Shown: positions 43,582 to 56,662 of the stretch, piece by piece | How the letters are laid out: each line of letters begins with the position of its first letter | Position numbering within the stretch: the first letter of the stretch is position 1 | NCBI GenBank assembly: GCA_039654915.1 | Contig: CM077597.1 | Coordinates: 59,300,001-59,364,000 of the forward strand | DNA length: 64,000 nt | Reading direction: 5' to 3' | Origin: Aquilaria yunnanensis | Taxonomy: Eukaryota > Streptophyta > Magnoliopsida > Malvales > Thymelaeaceae | Translations under genes and position numbers: made by a program | Notes under the pieces: model-generated | Told to the model about the DNA's origin: nothing | What the model saw: only the letters and a program-made list of their open reading frames with translations | Database searches by the model: none

Positions 43582-46500
43582 TCCTCAAATTTCCCAAAAG
43601 TCTAGGAAATAAACTTGGATAGCTCTTAAGCATTTCAGCTTTAACTTCCCATCCGTTGGAGTTCAACCATAGGTATCTATTTACTCTTTAAACTTTATAG
43701 TGTCCGTTGCCAATACTGAATTGGCTCTTCTTTATATGTGAGATTTGGAGCAATAGGAACACTAGTGACATGTAGCATCTGTCTTGGGTCAGAGACACAC
43801 TTCTTCAACAAACTCACTTGGAATGTGTCATGCACATGTCCTAGCTCATGAGATGGCTCTAGCTTGTAAGTTATATTTCCAAGTTTGGCCACTATTGAGT
43901 ATGGTCCTACATACCTTGGAGCCAACTTTCCCTTCTTGCCAAATCTCATTACTCCCTTCATATGTGATGCCTCCAACCACACCCAATCTCCTACATGGAA
44001 ATCAAGGTCCCTTATTTTCTTCTGGTTGGCATAGTACTCTTGCCTATTGTTGGCAACTTTAATCCTTTATTGGATGAACTTGATCTTCCATGTAGTTTCT
44101 CTCATGAGTTCTGGGCTTGTCTTTAACTTATCTTGAAGTTCATGCCAACAATTTGGTGTTATGCACCTTCTACCATAGAGTGCTTCATAAGGTGCCATGC
44201 CAATCACTAAGTGATGCCTATTGTTGTAGGAAAACTCTACCAAAGGCAAGTGTTTGTCCCACTCTCCTGGGAAGTCTATGACATAACACCTCAACACATC
44301 CTCCAAGACATAAATGGTTCTCTTAATTTGTCCATCAATTTATCAATGGTAACATGAGCTAAGCTTCAACTTAGTGCCTAAGGCATCGTGCAAGGAACTC
44401 CAGAACTCATATACAAACCTAGGGTCTCTGTCTAAGACAATGTGATCTAGTATGCCATGTAACCTCATTATCTCCTTAATTTATTGCTGAGCTAACTTAT
44501 CCAATGAGTCAATAATGTTTATAAGCAAGAAATGGGTTGCCTTAGTCACTCTATCCACTACAACACAAATAACAGTGTGATTGCCAAAGTGCTATCGCCC
44601 TGACCACCTGCCGATCACGGGAAAGAGGGCGTCAGACACCTGAGGCATATGACCTCGGTACATCACCAAATGCCAACTTCAGGAGCCAGTGTAGCGCCTC
44701 CTTCGGGAGGGCGACCAAACCAGCTTCGAGGGAGAAAGACCAACCACCCTCTACGAGAGAAAGCTCCCTGAAGGTGTAGGCACCGAAGTTCCAGCCCGAC
44801 TCCGAAAAAGGACCCATCACCCCGAAGTGAGACATCAGCCAAAGGGACCTCGATTGTACGGCAAGAGCCATCAAGGAGTCTCTGACACTCTGCTCATATA
44901 CGTCTCCAACATGCCACCCCAAAACACACTCTAACACGCCATCGTAGTATGCGTCCTGTCATACAGGGCTACACCTACTACGGCTTGTGCCCTGAGGAGC
45001 CTATAGATGACTAGGTGCCTCCACACACAAAAGTACGAACACCATCCATCCATACACGCGTCACAATCTAAAGGGATCACCTCCTTCCTTATAGACCATG
45101 GAAATGGTCACAGGTAGGGCGTTCTCCGCCCGGAGGACCAAAAGGACAAGAGGACACTCTCCTCTCTCCGCCTGAAGACTCTCCCTTCAGCCCTCAAAAA
45201 GACACGTCAAGCAAGGGTTCCTTGTGCTTATTACTGAGTATCTCTCTATCTTGGAGCACTGACTTGGGCGTCGGAGGTTTCCCCTGGAAAACCACCCCGG
45301 AGGCCTCCTAACCCCTGTCTTCTGAGTGTTTCAGCCAGGTCTCCCTGAAAGAAACTCCGCTCCGGACTCTCTCCCACAATGGAAGTCTTTCCCGTCCTCA
45401 CCAACCACGGTACCAGGAAACTGCCGGCCACCACTTAAGGTTACCCTCTCAGGGTACCTTTTTGCACCTCCGGGACCCCCTGCTGCCTCCACTGCTGCAC
45501 ACAGTGGAGATGCTGGCTCCGCCTAACTGGACCGCATTAGATGCTGGGCTCCGCACCTCCCGAAGCGCGCCATCACATTGTGCTTTCTTCTTGTCACGGG
45601 CATGCCTACAACAAAATCTATAAGGATGGAAACTCTTTTCCTTTATGGCATGGGCGAGCTTTGAAGCTTACCTCTATGCCTCTGGTGCTAAACCTTGATT
45701 TGTTGGCAAGTCATACACATAGCCACAAAAGCACCTATCTCCCACTTCTTGTTTGGCCACAGAAATGGGATCTCAAATCCTTATACATCTTTTGAGCTCT
45801 AGGGTGCATACTTATCAAGCTATAATAGGCATTTTCTAGGATTTGTTGCCTAATTCCACCCTTACTAGGCATATAAACCCTACTCTGGAAGTATAACTGT
45901 CCATGTCTAAAGGAAAATCGTTGGTACAATCTTCCTTGTTTCTGCACATAAATCATAGGAAGCTCTTCATCATGCAGTTGTGCTTCCTTTATTAGGTCCT
46001 TCCACTATGACCTAATTGTTAGGACTCTTACTTAGTCCATTTGCCACTACCCACACTCTCGGGCCAACTTAGTTAAACAAAGTACTTCTACCTTAGTAGG
46101 CTCTCCAGTGGCCTTGAGACTCTAGTCTACTTTTTACTTAGAGCAGCAGCTAGTACAATAGCTTTGGCAGCTATATACTCAATGATGCACTCAAAATCCT
46201 TCAAGTACTCAAGCCATCTTCTTTGCCTCATGTTCAAGTCTTTCCATGTAGCAGATACTTCAGACTTTTATGGTCTGTTAAGACTGGAAACTTGCTTCCT
46301 AGTATGTAATGTCTCCACTACGTAAGTGTAAAGACCACTACTGCTACCACTAGGTCATGAACTAGATTGTTCTCCTCAAATGGCATAGGTTGCCTTGATC
46401 CGTAGGCTACTAATCACTTTCCTTGCATTAGGACACAGCCTAACCTTATTTGAAAAGCAGTAGTGTATAGTTCATACTCCTTAGTAGGGTATGGTAAAAC

Positions 46501-47990
46501 TAGTATTGGGTTTGTAGTCAGGCACTTCTTAACTTCTTGGAAACTAGCCTCACTTTTTTCACCCCACTTAAAATTTTGGTCTTTCTTTGCCAATTGATTT
46601 AGTGGGCAGCTATTATAGAGAATTTTTGCACAACTCTCCTGTAATAGCCAGCAAGCTATAGGAAGCTTCTTATTTCCCCCAACATTTTGAGGTTGCTTCC
46701 ACTCTAAGATAACCTTAATCTTCTCAGGATAAACAGCTAAACCATTCTCATTGACCATATGTCCAACCAATCCAACTTTTGTAGCTGAAAATTCACACTT
46801 ACTTAACTTGCCACTCAACCTATGCTCCTTTAGCATGCTAAGTACCATCCTTAGATGATCCTTATGGTCTTCCTTATCCTTTGAGTACACTAATATATCA
46901 TCTATGAATCCCACATAAAAGTGGTTCAAGTAAGCCTTAAACACTCTCTGCATGAGGTCCATAAAAAAGGATGGAGCATTAGTGAGACCAAATTACATCA
47001 TTGTGTACTCAAAGTGTTCGTACCTAGTCCTAAAAGCTGTCTTTGGTATGTCCTCATCCTTGAATCTTAGATGGAAGTATCCAGATCCGAGGTGTATCTT
47101 GGAGAAAACCCTAGCTCCCTTCAACTGATCGAACAGATCCTCTATCCTTGGGAGGGGTACTTATTCTTGATGCCTAGTGCATTGAGCTTCCTATAGTCAA
47201 TGCACAACCTGAGGGTTCCATCCTTCTTCTTTACAAAAAGAACAAGTGCTCCCCATGGAGATGTACTTGGCCTTATCAAACCCTTCTCTAACAGTTCATC
47301 CAACTCCTTTCTTAGCTCAACCATTTTAGGTTTTGTCATCCTATAAGACGCAATGGAGGCAGGTGCAGCTCCTGGCACCAATCTAACCTTTAACTCAACC
47401 TCTCTTGCAAGAGGGTGTACTTGGAAGTTTGTGGCAAACACTTTATGAAACTCCTACACTATGAGAATCCTACCGAACTCATTGGCCACCTCATTCCCAT
47501 TCAACCCCATATACTCACCCTCAAGTAATAAGGGTTTGAGTTCCACCACTTTTAAACACCTCTTGGGTGCTAACTTAAATGATCTTTCCACAAAGTGTGG
47601 CTCACATCCAGGCAAGCAAAGTTGCCTGGCAGGGTAGTCTATAATTGCCTTGTTGTCACTAAGCCAATTCATGCCTAAGATAATCCTATACCAACTAGTC
47701 CCAAAGACTATGAAGGCAGCTTTAACTTTAAGCTCACCAAGCCTAAGTATGCAATCTTTCACTATATGGCATATGAACATAATCATATTCCTAACAGTTC
47801 TATCCAGGTACATTTCATTCATAGTGCAAACTTGAAAATTCATAGCCTTAACCAGTTTAGATGATATCACAAACAAGGATGCAGCAGTATCAAACAAAAC
47901 TGAGACTTCATAACCATTAAAGGAAATGGTACCTTTTAGAGCTTTCTTAGTCAGCCTCACTTGGACTGAACCTTCCTCCCTTGACTCAAG
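43582..47990 (-). pseudogene. Element F pol: protease, RT, RNase H, integrase, chromodomain
   Basis: Read right to left. Protease near 47880: LFDTAASLFVISSKLV, where the usual DTGAS has become [25 protein letters not shown] and CIDYRKLN near 47200, and VGFIDDILVYSKDKEDHKDHL near 46890, with a frameshift between. RNase H remnant 46020-46410. Integrase zinc-finger region near 45740-45950. Integrase core, split by the solo LTR at 44578-45575; LPLVEFSYNN and APYEALYGRRC near 44160-44250. C-terminal domain LAPRYVGPYSIVAKLG and chromodomain-like end near 43580-43700. It has at least five breaks and is not functional. Confidence 0.87.
44578..45575 (+). mobile_element. Solo LTR of the element A family inside F
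   Basis: 998 bp, TGATTGCCAAAGTGCTATCGCC to GCGCCATCA, the same start and end as the LTRs of A. CAGTG (44573-44577) and CATTG (45576-45580) are a candidate target duplication with one mismatch. The G-box position reads CACGCG, so the LTR promoter is eroded. Confidence 0.85.
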
Positions 47991-47993
47991 CTC

Positions 47994-49560
47994 TTTAGCT
48001 TCATGGGTCCTTCTTAAGGTCTCTAGCTAAAATACCCTTCTAGGAGCTCGATTCTACTTCTTCCTACCCAAAGGCGTGCTGGGGCCTTGACCCTTCTCCA
48101 ATAGAGGCACATTCTGCCTCTTTATGGGCAGGCATCCCTATGCTCATCTGTTTCTTAATCTTCCCATCAACTTTGCTTTTCCTTCTTGATGGGGTAGTTC
48201 TTTACCTAGTGATCCTGGGCTCCACACTTTAAGCATCCCTCAGACAATCTATAACATGGATTTTTGCCATGGTACTTCCTACATGTTCTACACTAAGGTC
48301 AATATTGGCTAGACCTCTTCTCCTTCTTGGCCAGCTTTCTTGCCTCAAGAACAAAGTCTTTTCAGCCTCTCCTCTTGGATGGCTTTTACATCCCACTTGC
48401 ACCTTTTGGCCTATGTTTAACTTGGCCTCTACACTCCTGTTCCAAGGCTATAGGTCTCTGCACAACTTCATAATATTCTCAGGCCCCCACTACCCCGAGT
48501 ATCTACCTTAGCTCATGTCTAAGTCCCTTAACAAATCTCTTGGTCTTCAACACTTCTTGGCCTTTAGACTAAGGAGCATAGCATATGAGGTTCTTAAACT
48601 TCTACTCATACTCCAAAACTGAGAAGTCTCCTTGTTGAAGTAGGTCAAACTCTACCTGCTTCTGGTCCTTCAATGCCTCACTGATGTATTGCTTCTAAAA
48701 GACTTATAGAAACACTACCCATCTCATAACCCTTCTCGTTAAAGTTGGCCTTCTAGCATTCTTGCTATTATAGTTCCTCTACACTACCATTAACCATAGT
48801 TCTACATTGCCTTCTTGCCTTAAAGTGGCAAGCAGAACCTTTTGATAAGAGGATACCTCCACTTTCTGAAAAATCTTTTGCACTTGAGTGATCTAGAACT
48901 CTGCTTTTTTTGGATCACATCCTCCTCCAAAACAGGAGGTTTTAAGCCAAGAAACCCCTTCAGTTGGCCTTTTTTTACTCCTCCACTTCTGAGCCTAGGA
49001 GCCCATCCTGGCTATCTCTATGTTTCCCCCTATGTGCCCTTACTACTTTAGTGGTAGTAGTAAGTTAGGTTGGCCCTTTAAGCTCTTCTACATCCAGCTC
49101 TTCTGCTAATGCATTATTTTCTTCCTGCACTCTGGTTTTATACCTTCCTTCAGACCTGACTCTTTTTTCCCTCAGGTTCCTCTTCTCTTTAACACCATCA
49201 TCATCATATCTTTCTCAATTTCCACTTCCTTGTTCACCAAGCATACGCTCCTTTCCAGGCTGCCTCTCTACTTAAGGTTCCCTAGCTTGCGCAGTAGGTT
49301 CTGGGACTTGTACTAAGACTTGTGCTTGGCCCCTAGTCAAAGCTTGTATGCCCACTATAAGTTAGGCTATAGTAGCATGCATCACCTCTATCATCTGCTC
49401 CATTCTCCCTTGGCCATCCACACTTGGCCAGGGCATTACGGCACTAGCCTTCCCTTCAGGCACCTAATCTAGCTGCTCATCCCATGGATGGCTAGCCTCA
49501 CCATCATCTTGGCCTCGAGCCTTCCTTTCCATGTTTTAGGTCCTCATCAAGCACAAAGTA
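47994..49560 (-). pseudogene. Element F gag remnant
   Basis: No long frame survives, but the minus strand near 48200-48300 encodes CRTCRKYHGKNPCYR and, 13 codons on, CLKCGAQDH, the paired Cys/His zinc-knuckle pattern typical of chromovirus gag. Upstream (49100-49550) acidic and Gln/Glu-rich segments fit the gag N-terminus. The boundaries are approximate. Confidence 0.68.
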
Positions 49561-49664
49561 ACAAGCAAGACACACATATGCTAAATATTCATAAGTTTAC
49601 TTAGCTTAATGTGTGAACAAGTCTGTACTTCAAGCAAACCAGGCTTTGGTGCTAAGAGCAACCT

Positions 49665-49676
49665 GCTCAAATACCA
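49665..49676 (-). other. Element F primer binding site
   Basis: The complement reads TGGTATTTGAGC, two changes from TGGTATCAGAGC, the initiator-Met tRNA primer site common in chromoviruses. It lies 10 nt from the LTR. Confidence 0.75.
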
Positions 49677-49685
49677 GCATAAAAC

Positions 49686-50869
49686 TGTCATGCCCAACTT
49701 ATCCCCTAGCCCATTTAAGAGTTTAAACTCCAAATAAATGGTAATACACTCAAATATGTTTATCGAGTTTGGATTAATAGCTTACTTCCTAAGTGTCTAA
49801 GGTGTACTAGACATATGGGCTTAAGTACCTTAGTTGCCTCATAAATGCATGGAGGTTTGGTCTAGCACACCAAGACATAGTGGGAGGTGCACCAGGGGAA
49901 GCCTGGACATTGCTAGGACACATAAGTAGACATACATAGCACGTAAATTGTTTAGCACACCAAAAACTGTTGCTCTTCTAAAACAAATGCAGGCACCTAT
50001 TTGGATTTCTATACTCATTCATGAAAGTTATGATTCAATCAATGAGGTAAATGCATGGAAACCAAAACACCAACTAAAGTTTGAACATTTCAAGTTTTCA
50101 AGTACATGCCACACACATTTAAGCCTTGGTACGCCTACCAATAACCACCCTGGTACACATAACTTTTGAAAGTGTGTATACAGTTACTAATGCACTTAAG
50201 TGCATCCAATAGTGATCAAAATCAACTCCAGCATGAGTATCCACTTTAAAACAAGTTCAACTAGCATACATGCACATCTTTATGAAGCTACTATAAGCCA
50301 CATATATATGTACTTTCTGACACATTGATACGGTTGAACCTCTATACAAAACACAATATAAGTGCCATCTATATACATTAATCAACACCAAGAATTTCTT
50401 CCCACATCTCTAGACACACAAGGCCCGCAAGCAATAAAGTCACATACATTCACTTGTTACAAAAGTAATCCATAAGACTTAAAATATCAAGGAATACTTC
50501 ATTCTAACTTAACACCTTTCCAATCCTAAAAGAGTATAAAGAACTCTTAGCTTCCTTTTCTCCCAAGTAAACCTTTTCCAATAACATAATAAGTAGGGCA
50601 GTGGGTATTTTAACATAGTAAGGATTCCATATGGCTTCCAAAGCCTAACATAGGTTAAGTACTAGCTTAACCGAACATATTCAACACATGCACAAAAAAC
50701 ACTAAGACATGAAAAGTACAAACACATATATAGAACATTATAAGCAATCTACGGGGCTTAGCATGCACAAACAAACATGGAAGCACACAATTACACACAC
50801 ACCCTAACACAAGTTGAAAGGGCCTAGCAAGCATGGTTTCAATTTCATAACTATTCAATCAAGTACCTA
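49686..50869 (-). repeat. Element F 5' LTR, truncated
   Basis: Aligns with 41444 to about 42650, then stops where the D-family LTR starts at 50870. The remaining 0.9 kb is not found further right in the window, so it was displaced or lost. No coding content. Confidence 0.82.
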
Positions 50870-51304
50870 TGTTATCACCTCACAAAAATAGGAGAATTAC
50901 AAGTATGGCGTAATCCTAAAAAAAGCATTATATTTTGTAACTCTCTTCATAATGATTCAAGTATGAGGGGAAAAAGGTATTATGAACACCTCCTTGAAAG
51001 TGTTCCAAGTTGGTAAGTTGGCCATTAAGAATAGCCTTAAGGATTGCTTGTTTTTGAATTAACCTATGGACCTTTTAGTAAGGTTTTGGAAATTCGGGTA
51101 CTTAATTGCAAAAGTCTTAAGAAAGAGCCTTAGAGAGTTATGGGAAGGATATGAATGGTGTGAAAGTACTATTGGAGGACCAAATTGCTCATGGAAGACA
51201 AATTTGGATGAAGGAAACACTAAAGGTACTAAGGACCTAAATGCGTTAGTGTAAACCATAAGTTGTTCAAGCTTTTGACTTAAGTCAAAGGGTGGAATTG
51301 TGGG
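50870..51304 (+). mobile_element. D-family LTR fragment (D')
   Basis: Starts TGTTATCACCTCACAAAA and matches the D LTR for 435 bp, including an uninterrupted version of the site used by element A (GGATTGCTTG then TTT near 51045). It ends where Tat element E1 begins. Confidence 0.85.
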
Positions 51305-53480
51305 TGATAGCCGAAGGCCTTTCGCCTCTTCCAATATGCGCTTCCCCGAAGGGCCGTCTGGGGAGGCTGATGTAGCTCGGAAATAAGCATTGCTAACGAC
51401 CTCGGCAGAAGTGGAGTCGAGCACGACAAAGTAAGCACTTTGACTAAAACGCCAGAATTATTTAAATGTGTTGCCGGCTCCCTCGGGAAACCGAACATAT
51501 CGTCTTCGGGAGCAAAGAGCCAGCTACTGAAAGCAGGAGAAATTCCCCCGAAGGCATAACTCCCCGAGCCACCAACATGATTCCCGAGGAAGGGCGTCCG
51601 TACCAAGGGGGCGACCTCGCCCAAAGGGCCTCGGGAGTACGGCATGAGCATTTAATGAGCATTTAAGGAGCCTCTGACAGGAAACCCACACGCCGCCTGA
51701 AACGGCGACTTGACGCACTGACGCCGTCCAAGTCCTATCTCAGCCACAAAACCAGGAGCCTACAGACGGCTACCTGTTCCCTACGCCAAAAAAGCACAGA
51801 GAGGATCCGATCGAACACGTGTCAGGATCTGAACGGGCCAGCCATTTCTATAAATACTGGGAAAAATGACTTGGCAAAGGATGGGATCCATCCCCTCTCC
51901 GTGATCAGCCCTTCGTCAATAGCTGAAAATATATGCAGGCTAGCTCTCGCACCTTTCTAGTGTGCCTACTTTATTCATTCTCAGAAAACTGACTTGGGCG
52001 TCGGAGGCTCCTCCCCGGAAAAACATCCTGGGGACCGCCTAACCTTTCCTTTTGGGCTCTTCAGGTACCACTCCCTGGGAAACCTCCACTCCGGGCGTTC
52101 TCCTCCTTAGGAAGTCCCTCCAGAAGCCACCATGTCCTTCAGCGAAGATGTCACCGGCCATCATTTGGCGCCGTCTGTGGGAAGCCACCCTCAGGTTGCC
52201 GTCATTGAGACTCGGCGTTCTAAGGACAAAGGACTCCTGAAGTCCCCGTCCGCGCCTGAAGTCCAACCGGCTGCTGAGCAAACTCTTCCAGGGACTTCCA
52301 CGCCCAAGGAAGAACGTCCTCTGGTCATAACCATGAGCTTCCTCCGTGACTTCCAACATTCTGTTTTAGCTGAGATGACACAACAGATAGACAGAAGATG
52401 GCCATAACAAGCTCAAACCCAAAGGTCTCCTTCACCGGTACGCCCTCGGGAAAAAAGCCCCAAAGTAGTCCGCCGCAGTTCGGGGAGTGAAGACCCACGT
52501 GAGGAGTCTTGAACAGAAAATATGCCCCTTGGGGCACGCCTTCCAGGGCAAATGGGGCCCAAACAAGCCCAAATTCGACGCCGAAAGAGCCCTTTGCCTG
52601 AGACGAGGTCACCCTCTCCCCGACGACGAAGCCATTCTCCGAAGAGGCGCCGTCAATCTCCTCCACCTGAGGAAGAACCTAGCGCCACCACCCTCATGGA
52701 GAAAATATTGGCAAGGCTGGACAGAGTCGAGAGGCAGGTGGCTCGCAAGCCAGTTTGGGCCAGACTGTCTGAGTCTTTTTGTGGGGATCAGTCTCCTTTC
52801 ACCCGAGCTGTGGTCGAGGCAGCTATGCCAGGTGACTTCAGGGTAACTCGGCTAGAGACGTACGATGGTCGGACCAGCCCACAGGCCCACCTGACGAAGT
52901 ACAGACTCAGCATGATGATGCACGGTGCGGACGACGCCACCTTGTGCAAGTGCTTCGAGGTCACCCTCTCTGGGCCAGTAACCGCGTGGTACAACTCCTT
53001 GGCTCCAGGAATCATTGGAAAGTTCCAGGAGTTATCAACAGCCTTCACCGAACAGTTCATCGGGAGTCGCCCAACGGCGAAGATGCCCGTTCAAATGTTC
53101 GACATAGCGCAAAGAAGCGGAGAAACTATACGCAACTATGATAAGAGCTTCAACAGAGAGGCTTTAAGAGTTCCAGACTTTCGGCCCAAAATACGCATCC
53201 TCACCATGACAAGGGGCCTTCGGAGGGATTCCCAACTCTTCTATGAATTCTCCAAGGACCCTCCAGACACACTGGACGAATTCTACAGACGGGCCGAACA
53301 GCACATGACGGCCGAAGAACTAAGAATGGGCGGACCCAGGCCCGAGCACACCCATGGCGAGGGGTCCAGCCAGCAGGCACACTATCTAACCGACCAACCA
53401 CCCCGACCTCGGAGAATGCGGGGAAGGAAACCCCCGAACTTCACAGCGCTGAACACCACGAGGACCAACATCCTCATGAT
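51305..53480 (+). mobile_element. Tat element E1: 5' LTR and gag only
   Basis: The LTR (51305-52163, 859 bp) begins TGATAGCCGAAGGCC and is distinct from both the A and B/C LTR families. CACGTG (51816-51821) and TATAAATA (51849-51856) are again 27 nt apart. PBS at 52166-52183. Gag follows. The element stops inside gag at about 53480, where an oppositely oriented Tat element begins. Confidence 0.88.
52132..53478 (+). pseudogene. Element E1 gag
   Basis: The frame opens at ATG 52132 in U5 with a CCACCATGT context and reads MSFSEDVTGHHLAPSVG through the PBS. Stops: TAA 52405-52407 and TGA 52510-52512, in the same frame. The frame is then open to the junction: basic SPSPRRRSHSPKRRRQ, coiled coil MEKILARLDRVERQ, core PGDFRVTRLETYDGR, AWYNSLAPG, FNREALRVPDFRP and FYRRAEQHMTAEELRM. 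The last residues before the junction (TRTNILM) precede where the CCHC-like motif would be. Confidence 0.88.
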
Positions 53481-56400
53481 TGTGGCGGGAGTTCGGAACT
53501 CAAGCAGCGCCTTGACCTTCTCGGGGTTAGCGTCAATGCCTCTTTCGAATACCATGTACCCAAGGAATTTTCCCGAGGTTATTCCAAAGATGCACTTTTC
53601 AGGATTGAGCCGAATCCCGAAGGCTCTGAGCTTTTGGAAGGTTTCCTCTAGATCTGCAACGTGGTTGTGAGGGAGCTTGCTTTTGACTATCATATCGTCA
53701 ACATACACCTCCATGTTTCTCCCCATTTGGTCTTTAAAGACCTTGTTCATCAACCTTTGGTAGGTGGCTCCTGCATTTTTGAGCCCGAAGGGCATCCTGA
53801 CATAACAGTATGTTCCTCCCTCGGTGATGAAGGCGGTTTTTTCTTCATCTTCGGGGTCCATCCTTATTTGATGGTAGCCACTGAAGGCGTCCAGGAAACT
53901 TAGGCGCCCATATTCGGCAGTTGAATCTACCAGTTGATCTATTGGCGGCAGAGGGTATGAGTCTTTCGGGCAAGCATCGTTCAAGTTTCTGAAGTCGATG
54001 AGCATCCGGAGTTTGCTGCTACCTTCTTTTGTGGCAATGACCACATTGCTTAACCATTCGGGATACTTCACCTCCCTAATGACTTTGGCGTCTAACAGAC
54101 GCTGGACCTCGGTTTTGACAAAGTTACTCTTGTGGGCTGAAATGCTTCGTTTCTTTTGCCGGACAGATTTTGCTTTCAGGCTTACTTTGAGGCTATGCTG
54201 TATTATGCCAGAGTTTACCCCTGGCATATCTTTCGGCGAGTAGGCGAACAGATCTTTATTTTTCAGCAGAAAAGATACAAGGTTTTCCTTCTCACCTTTG
54301 GCCAAGCTCTTCCCTATTCGGGTAGATTGTCCTGGGATAAGTTCTACTGTTTCCATTCCACTTTTGCAAGATCTTCTTCTTTGCCTTTTTCTGACGCCTT
54401 TGCCTTCATTGTTTGTGCGAAGTTACTCGCCGGGGCCTTTCGTGCTTTCACAAATACCTTTCTTACCTCGGCCTGGTCTATGAAGATCTCTACATCTCCA
54501 TCCTTGGTGGCGAATGTGACAGTCAAGTACTTCACATCAGGGCGAATGTGCAGGTTTCCCTGTATCTGCCTTCCAAGGATGGCGTTGTACGAGGACGGGA
54601 CGTCCATGACGATGAACCTCGCCATTGTGGAAGCGTACAACTCAGCTGCTCCGTCTACCGAAGTCCCTCTCATCATCAGTGGGAGGTCAATCCATCCGAG
54701 CACGGGCAGTTCGGATGGTCCAACCCCGAAGGTGGACGAGGTGACTGGCTTAAGTTCGTTGCTGGAGATGCTCAAGCTCGGTAGTAAGTGCGAGAATAGG
54801 ACGTCCGCATTTGATCCGTCATCAAGCAGCACCCTTTTGACGTCCCAGTTCCCTATCCTTGCCATGATCAGCAGCGGATCGTCATGGGGAAAAACGACGG
54901 TGTATTTATCTTTGCGAGCCAGCTTCTTTGCTGGATTTTGATATTCCATGACTGCAATTTCTCTGGCCTTTCGCTTTCTTTCCGAGGATGGGAGCCCCGT
55001 GGTAATTGTTTGGATAACCCCTGTCCGATGTGGAGGGCACCTTTTTGGACTTCGGTTTCTTCGCCTGTCAGAGTCATAGTCCTCATCTTCGGCCCTTTCT
55101 TCCTCCATTTTTCTGCCTTTCGGGGATGGCATCCGCAGGTATTTCCAAAGTTGGCCCTGCTTTATCAGCGACTCTATGTACTTCTTCAGCTGGAAGCAGT
55201 CTTCGGTGTCATGACCGTGGTCGCGATGAAACTGGCAGAACTTCTTTGCATTCTTCTTATTATCGGCGGTCATGGCCCTTGGTCACCGAATCTGCGTCCC
55301 TTGCCTTTCCAGCGCCATGAGGATGTTGGCCCATGTAGTGCTCAGTGGTGTGAAACTTTGGGGTTTCCTTCCACGCATCCTCCGAGGTCGTCCTGCCTGT
55401 GCGGTCGGATGCCGAGCTTGTTGATTGGACCCTTCGGCGCGGTGGTGATCAGACTTCGGCCCAGCCATTCTTAGTTCCTCGACGATTATGTGCTGTTCTG
55501 CCCTTCGGTAAAATTCTCCGAGGGTCTCCGGGGGGTCCTTTGAGAACTCATAAAATAGCTGTGAGTCTCGCCGAAGGCCCCATGTCATGGCAAGAATGCG
55601 GACTTCGGGCCGAAAGTCGGGGACGCTAAGAGCTTCCCTGTTGAATCATTCGACATAGTCTCGGATGGTTTCTCCGTTCCTCTGCTCTATGTCGAACATC
55701 TGGACAGGCATCTTCGCCGTAGGTTCACTCCCAATGAATTGCTGCGTGAAGGCCGTGGACAACTCCTAGAACTCAATGATGGTCCCTGAAGGTAATGAAT
55801 TGTACCATGCAGTTGCTGGCCCTGTGAGGGTGACTTCGAAGCACTTGCACATGGTAGCGTCGTCAGCACCGTGCATTATCATGCTGCGTCTGTACTTCGT
55901 CAGATGGGCCTGTGGATCAGTACAGCCATCATAAATCTCCAACCGAGGTACTCTGAAGTCACCTGGCATGGCTGCCTCGGCCACGGTCCGGGTGAACGGG
56001 GACCCATCTTCACAGAAGGCTCCCGTGAGCCTATCCCAAACGGGTTTTCTGGCCATTTGTTTCTCCACCCTATCTAGCCGTGCTAATATCCTCTCCATAA
56101 GCACTGTGGCACTAGGCCCTTCTTCAGGGAAGGGAGATCATCGGCGCTTCTTCGAGGAGCGAGTTCGGCGCTGAGGGGACACGGACCTCGCCTCAGGCGA
56201 CGAACTCCTTCGCCGTGAGACTTTCGGTCGTTTGGACCTAGTTTGTCCCACAGGCCATTTCTCGGGGGGTATACTCTCCGTGGATGACTCTTCGCGCGGG
56301 TCTACGCTTCCCGAACTGCGATGGGCTGACCTCTGACTTTTCTCCCGAGGGCGTGCAGGTGAGGGAGGTCTTTGGGCCTGTGTCTGCTGTGACCATCTTC

Positions 56401-56662
56401 GGTCGATCTGCCGTGTCATTTCGGCCACGACCGAATGCTGAAACTCCTTCATAAAGCTTATAGTGATTACTAGAGGGCGATCTTCCTCGGACGTAGAAGT
56501 CCCTGGGAGTGTTTGCTCAGCAGCCGGTTATGTCTCAGGCGCGGACGGAGACCTCGGGAGTCCCTTGTCCTTAGAACGCTGAGTTTCAACGACGACAATC
56601 TCAGAGCGGGTTCCCACAGACGGCGCCAAATGATGGCCATGGGCCTCATCGTTTAGAGTCAT
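53481..56662 (-). pseudogene. Element E2 gag, protease and partial RT
   Basis: The frame starts at ATG 56662 in the LTR. Gag pieces lie at 56138-56452, 55766-56104 and 55283-55588, separated by stops. CQFHRDHGHDTEDC is near 55230, protease LLDDGSNADVLF near 54810. A 10-bp shortening relative to B near 54350 shifts the frame. RT (53481-54356) has MPFGLKNAGATYQRL and YVDDMIVKSKL near 53700 and ends after FRTPATI at the inversion junction. The gag-to-protease distance from the ATG equals that in B exactly (1389 nt to MTADNKKN). Confidence 0.9.

Larger units (their letters stand above)
41444..50869 (-). mobile_element. Element F: chromovirus (Tekay-like) retrotransposon, reverse orientation, degenerate
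   Basis: Long LTRs at 41444-43552 and 49686-50869 (the latter cut by the D' LTR) flank a reverse-oriented interior: polypurine tract (43556-43573), chromodomain and integrase, RNase H, RT, protease, gag with zinc knuckle, and an initiator-Met-type primer binding site at 49665-49676. Frameshifts and stops are scattered through it, and a solo LTR lies in the integrase. Confidence 0.88.

Noticed and set aside
54156..54941. 261-codon forward frame
   Set aside because: Complement of element E2 protease and RT; no independent support.
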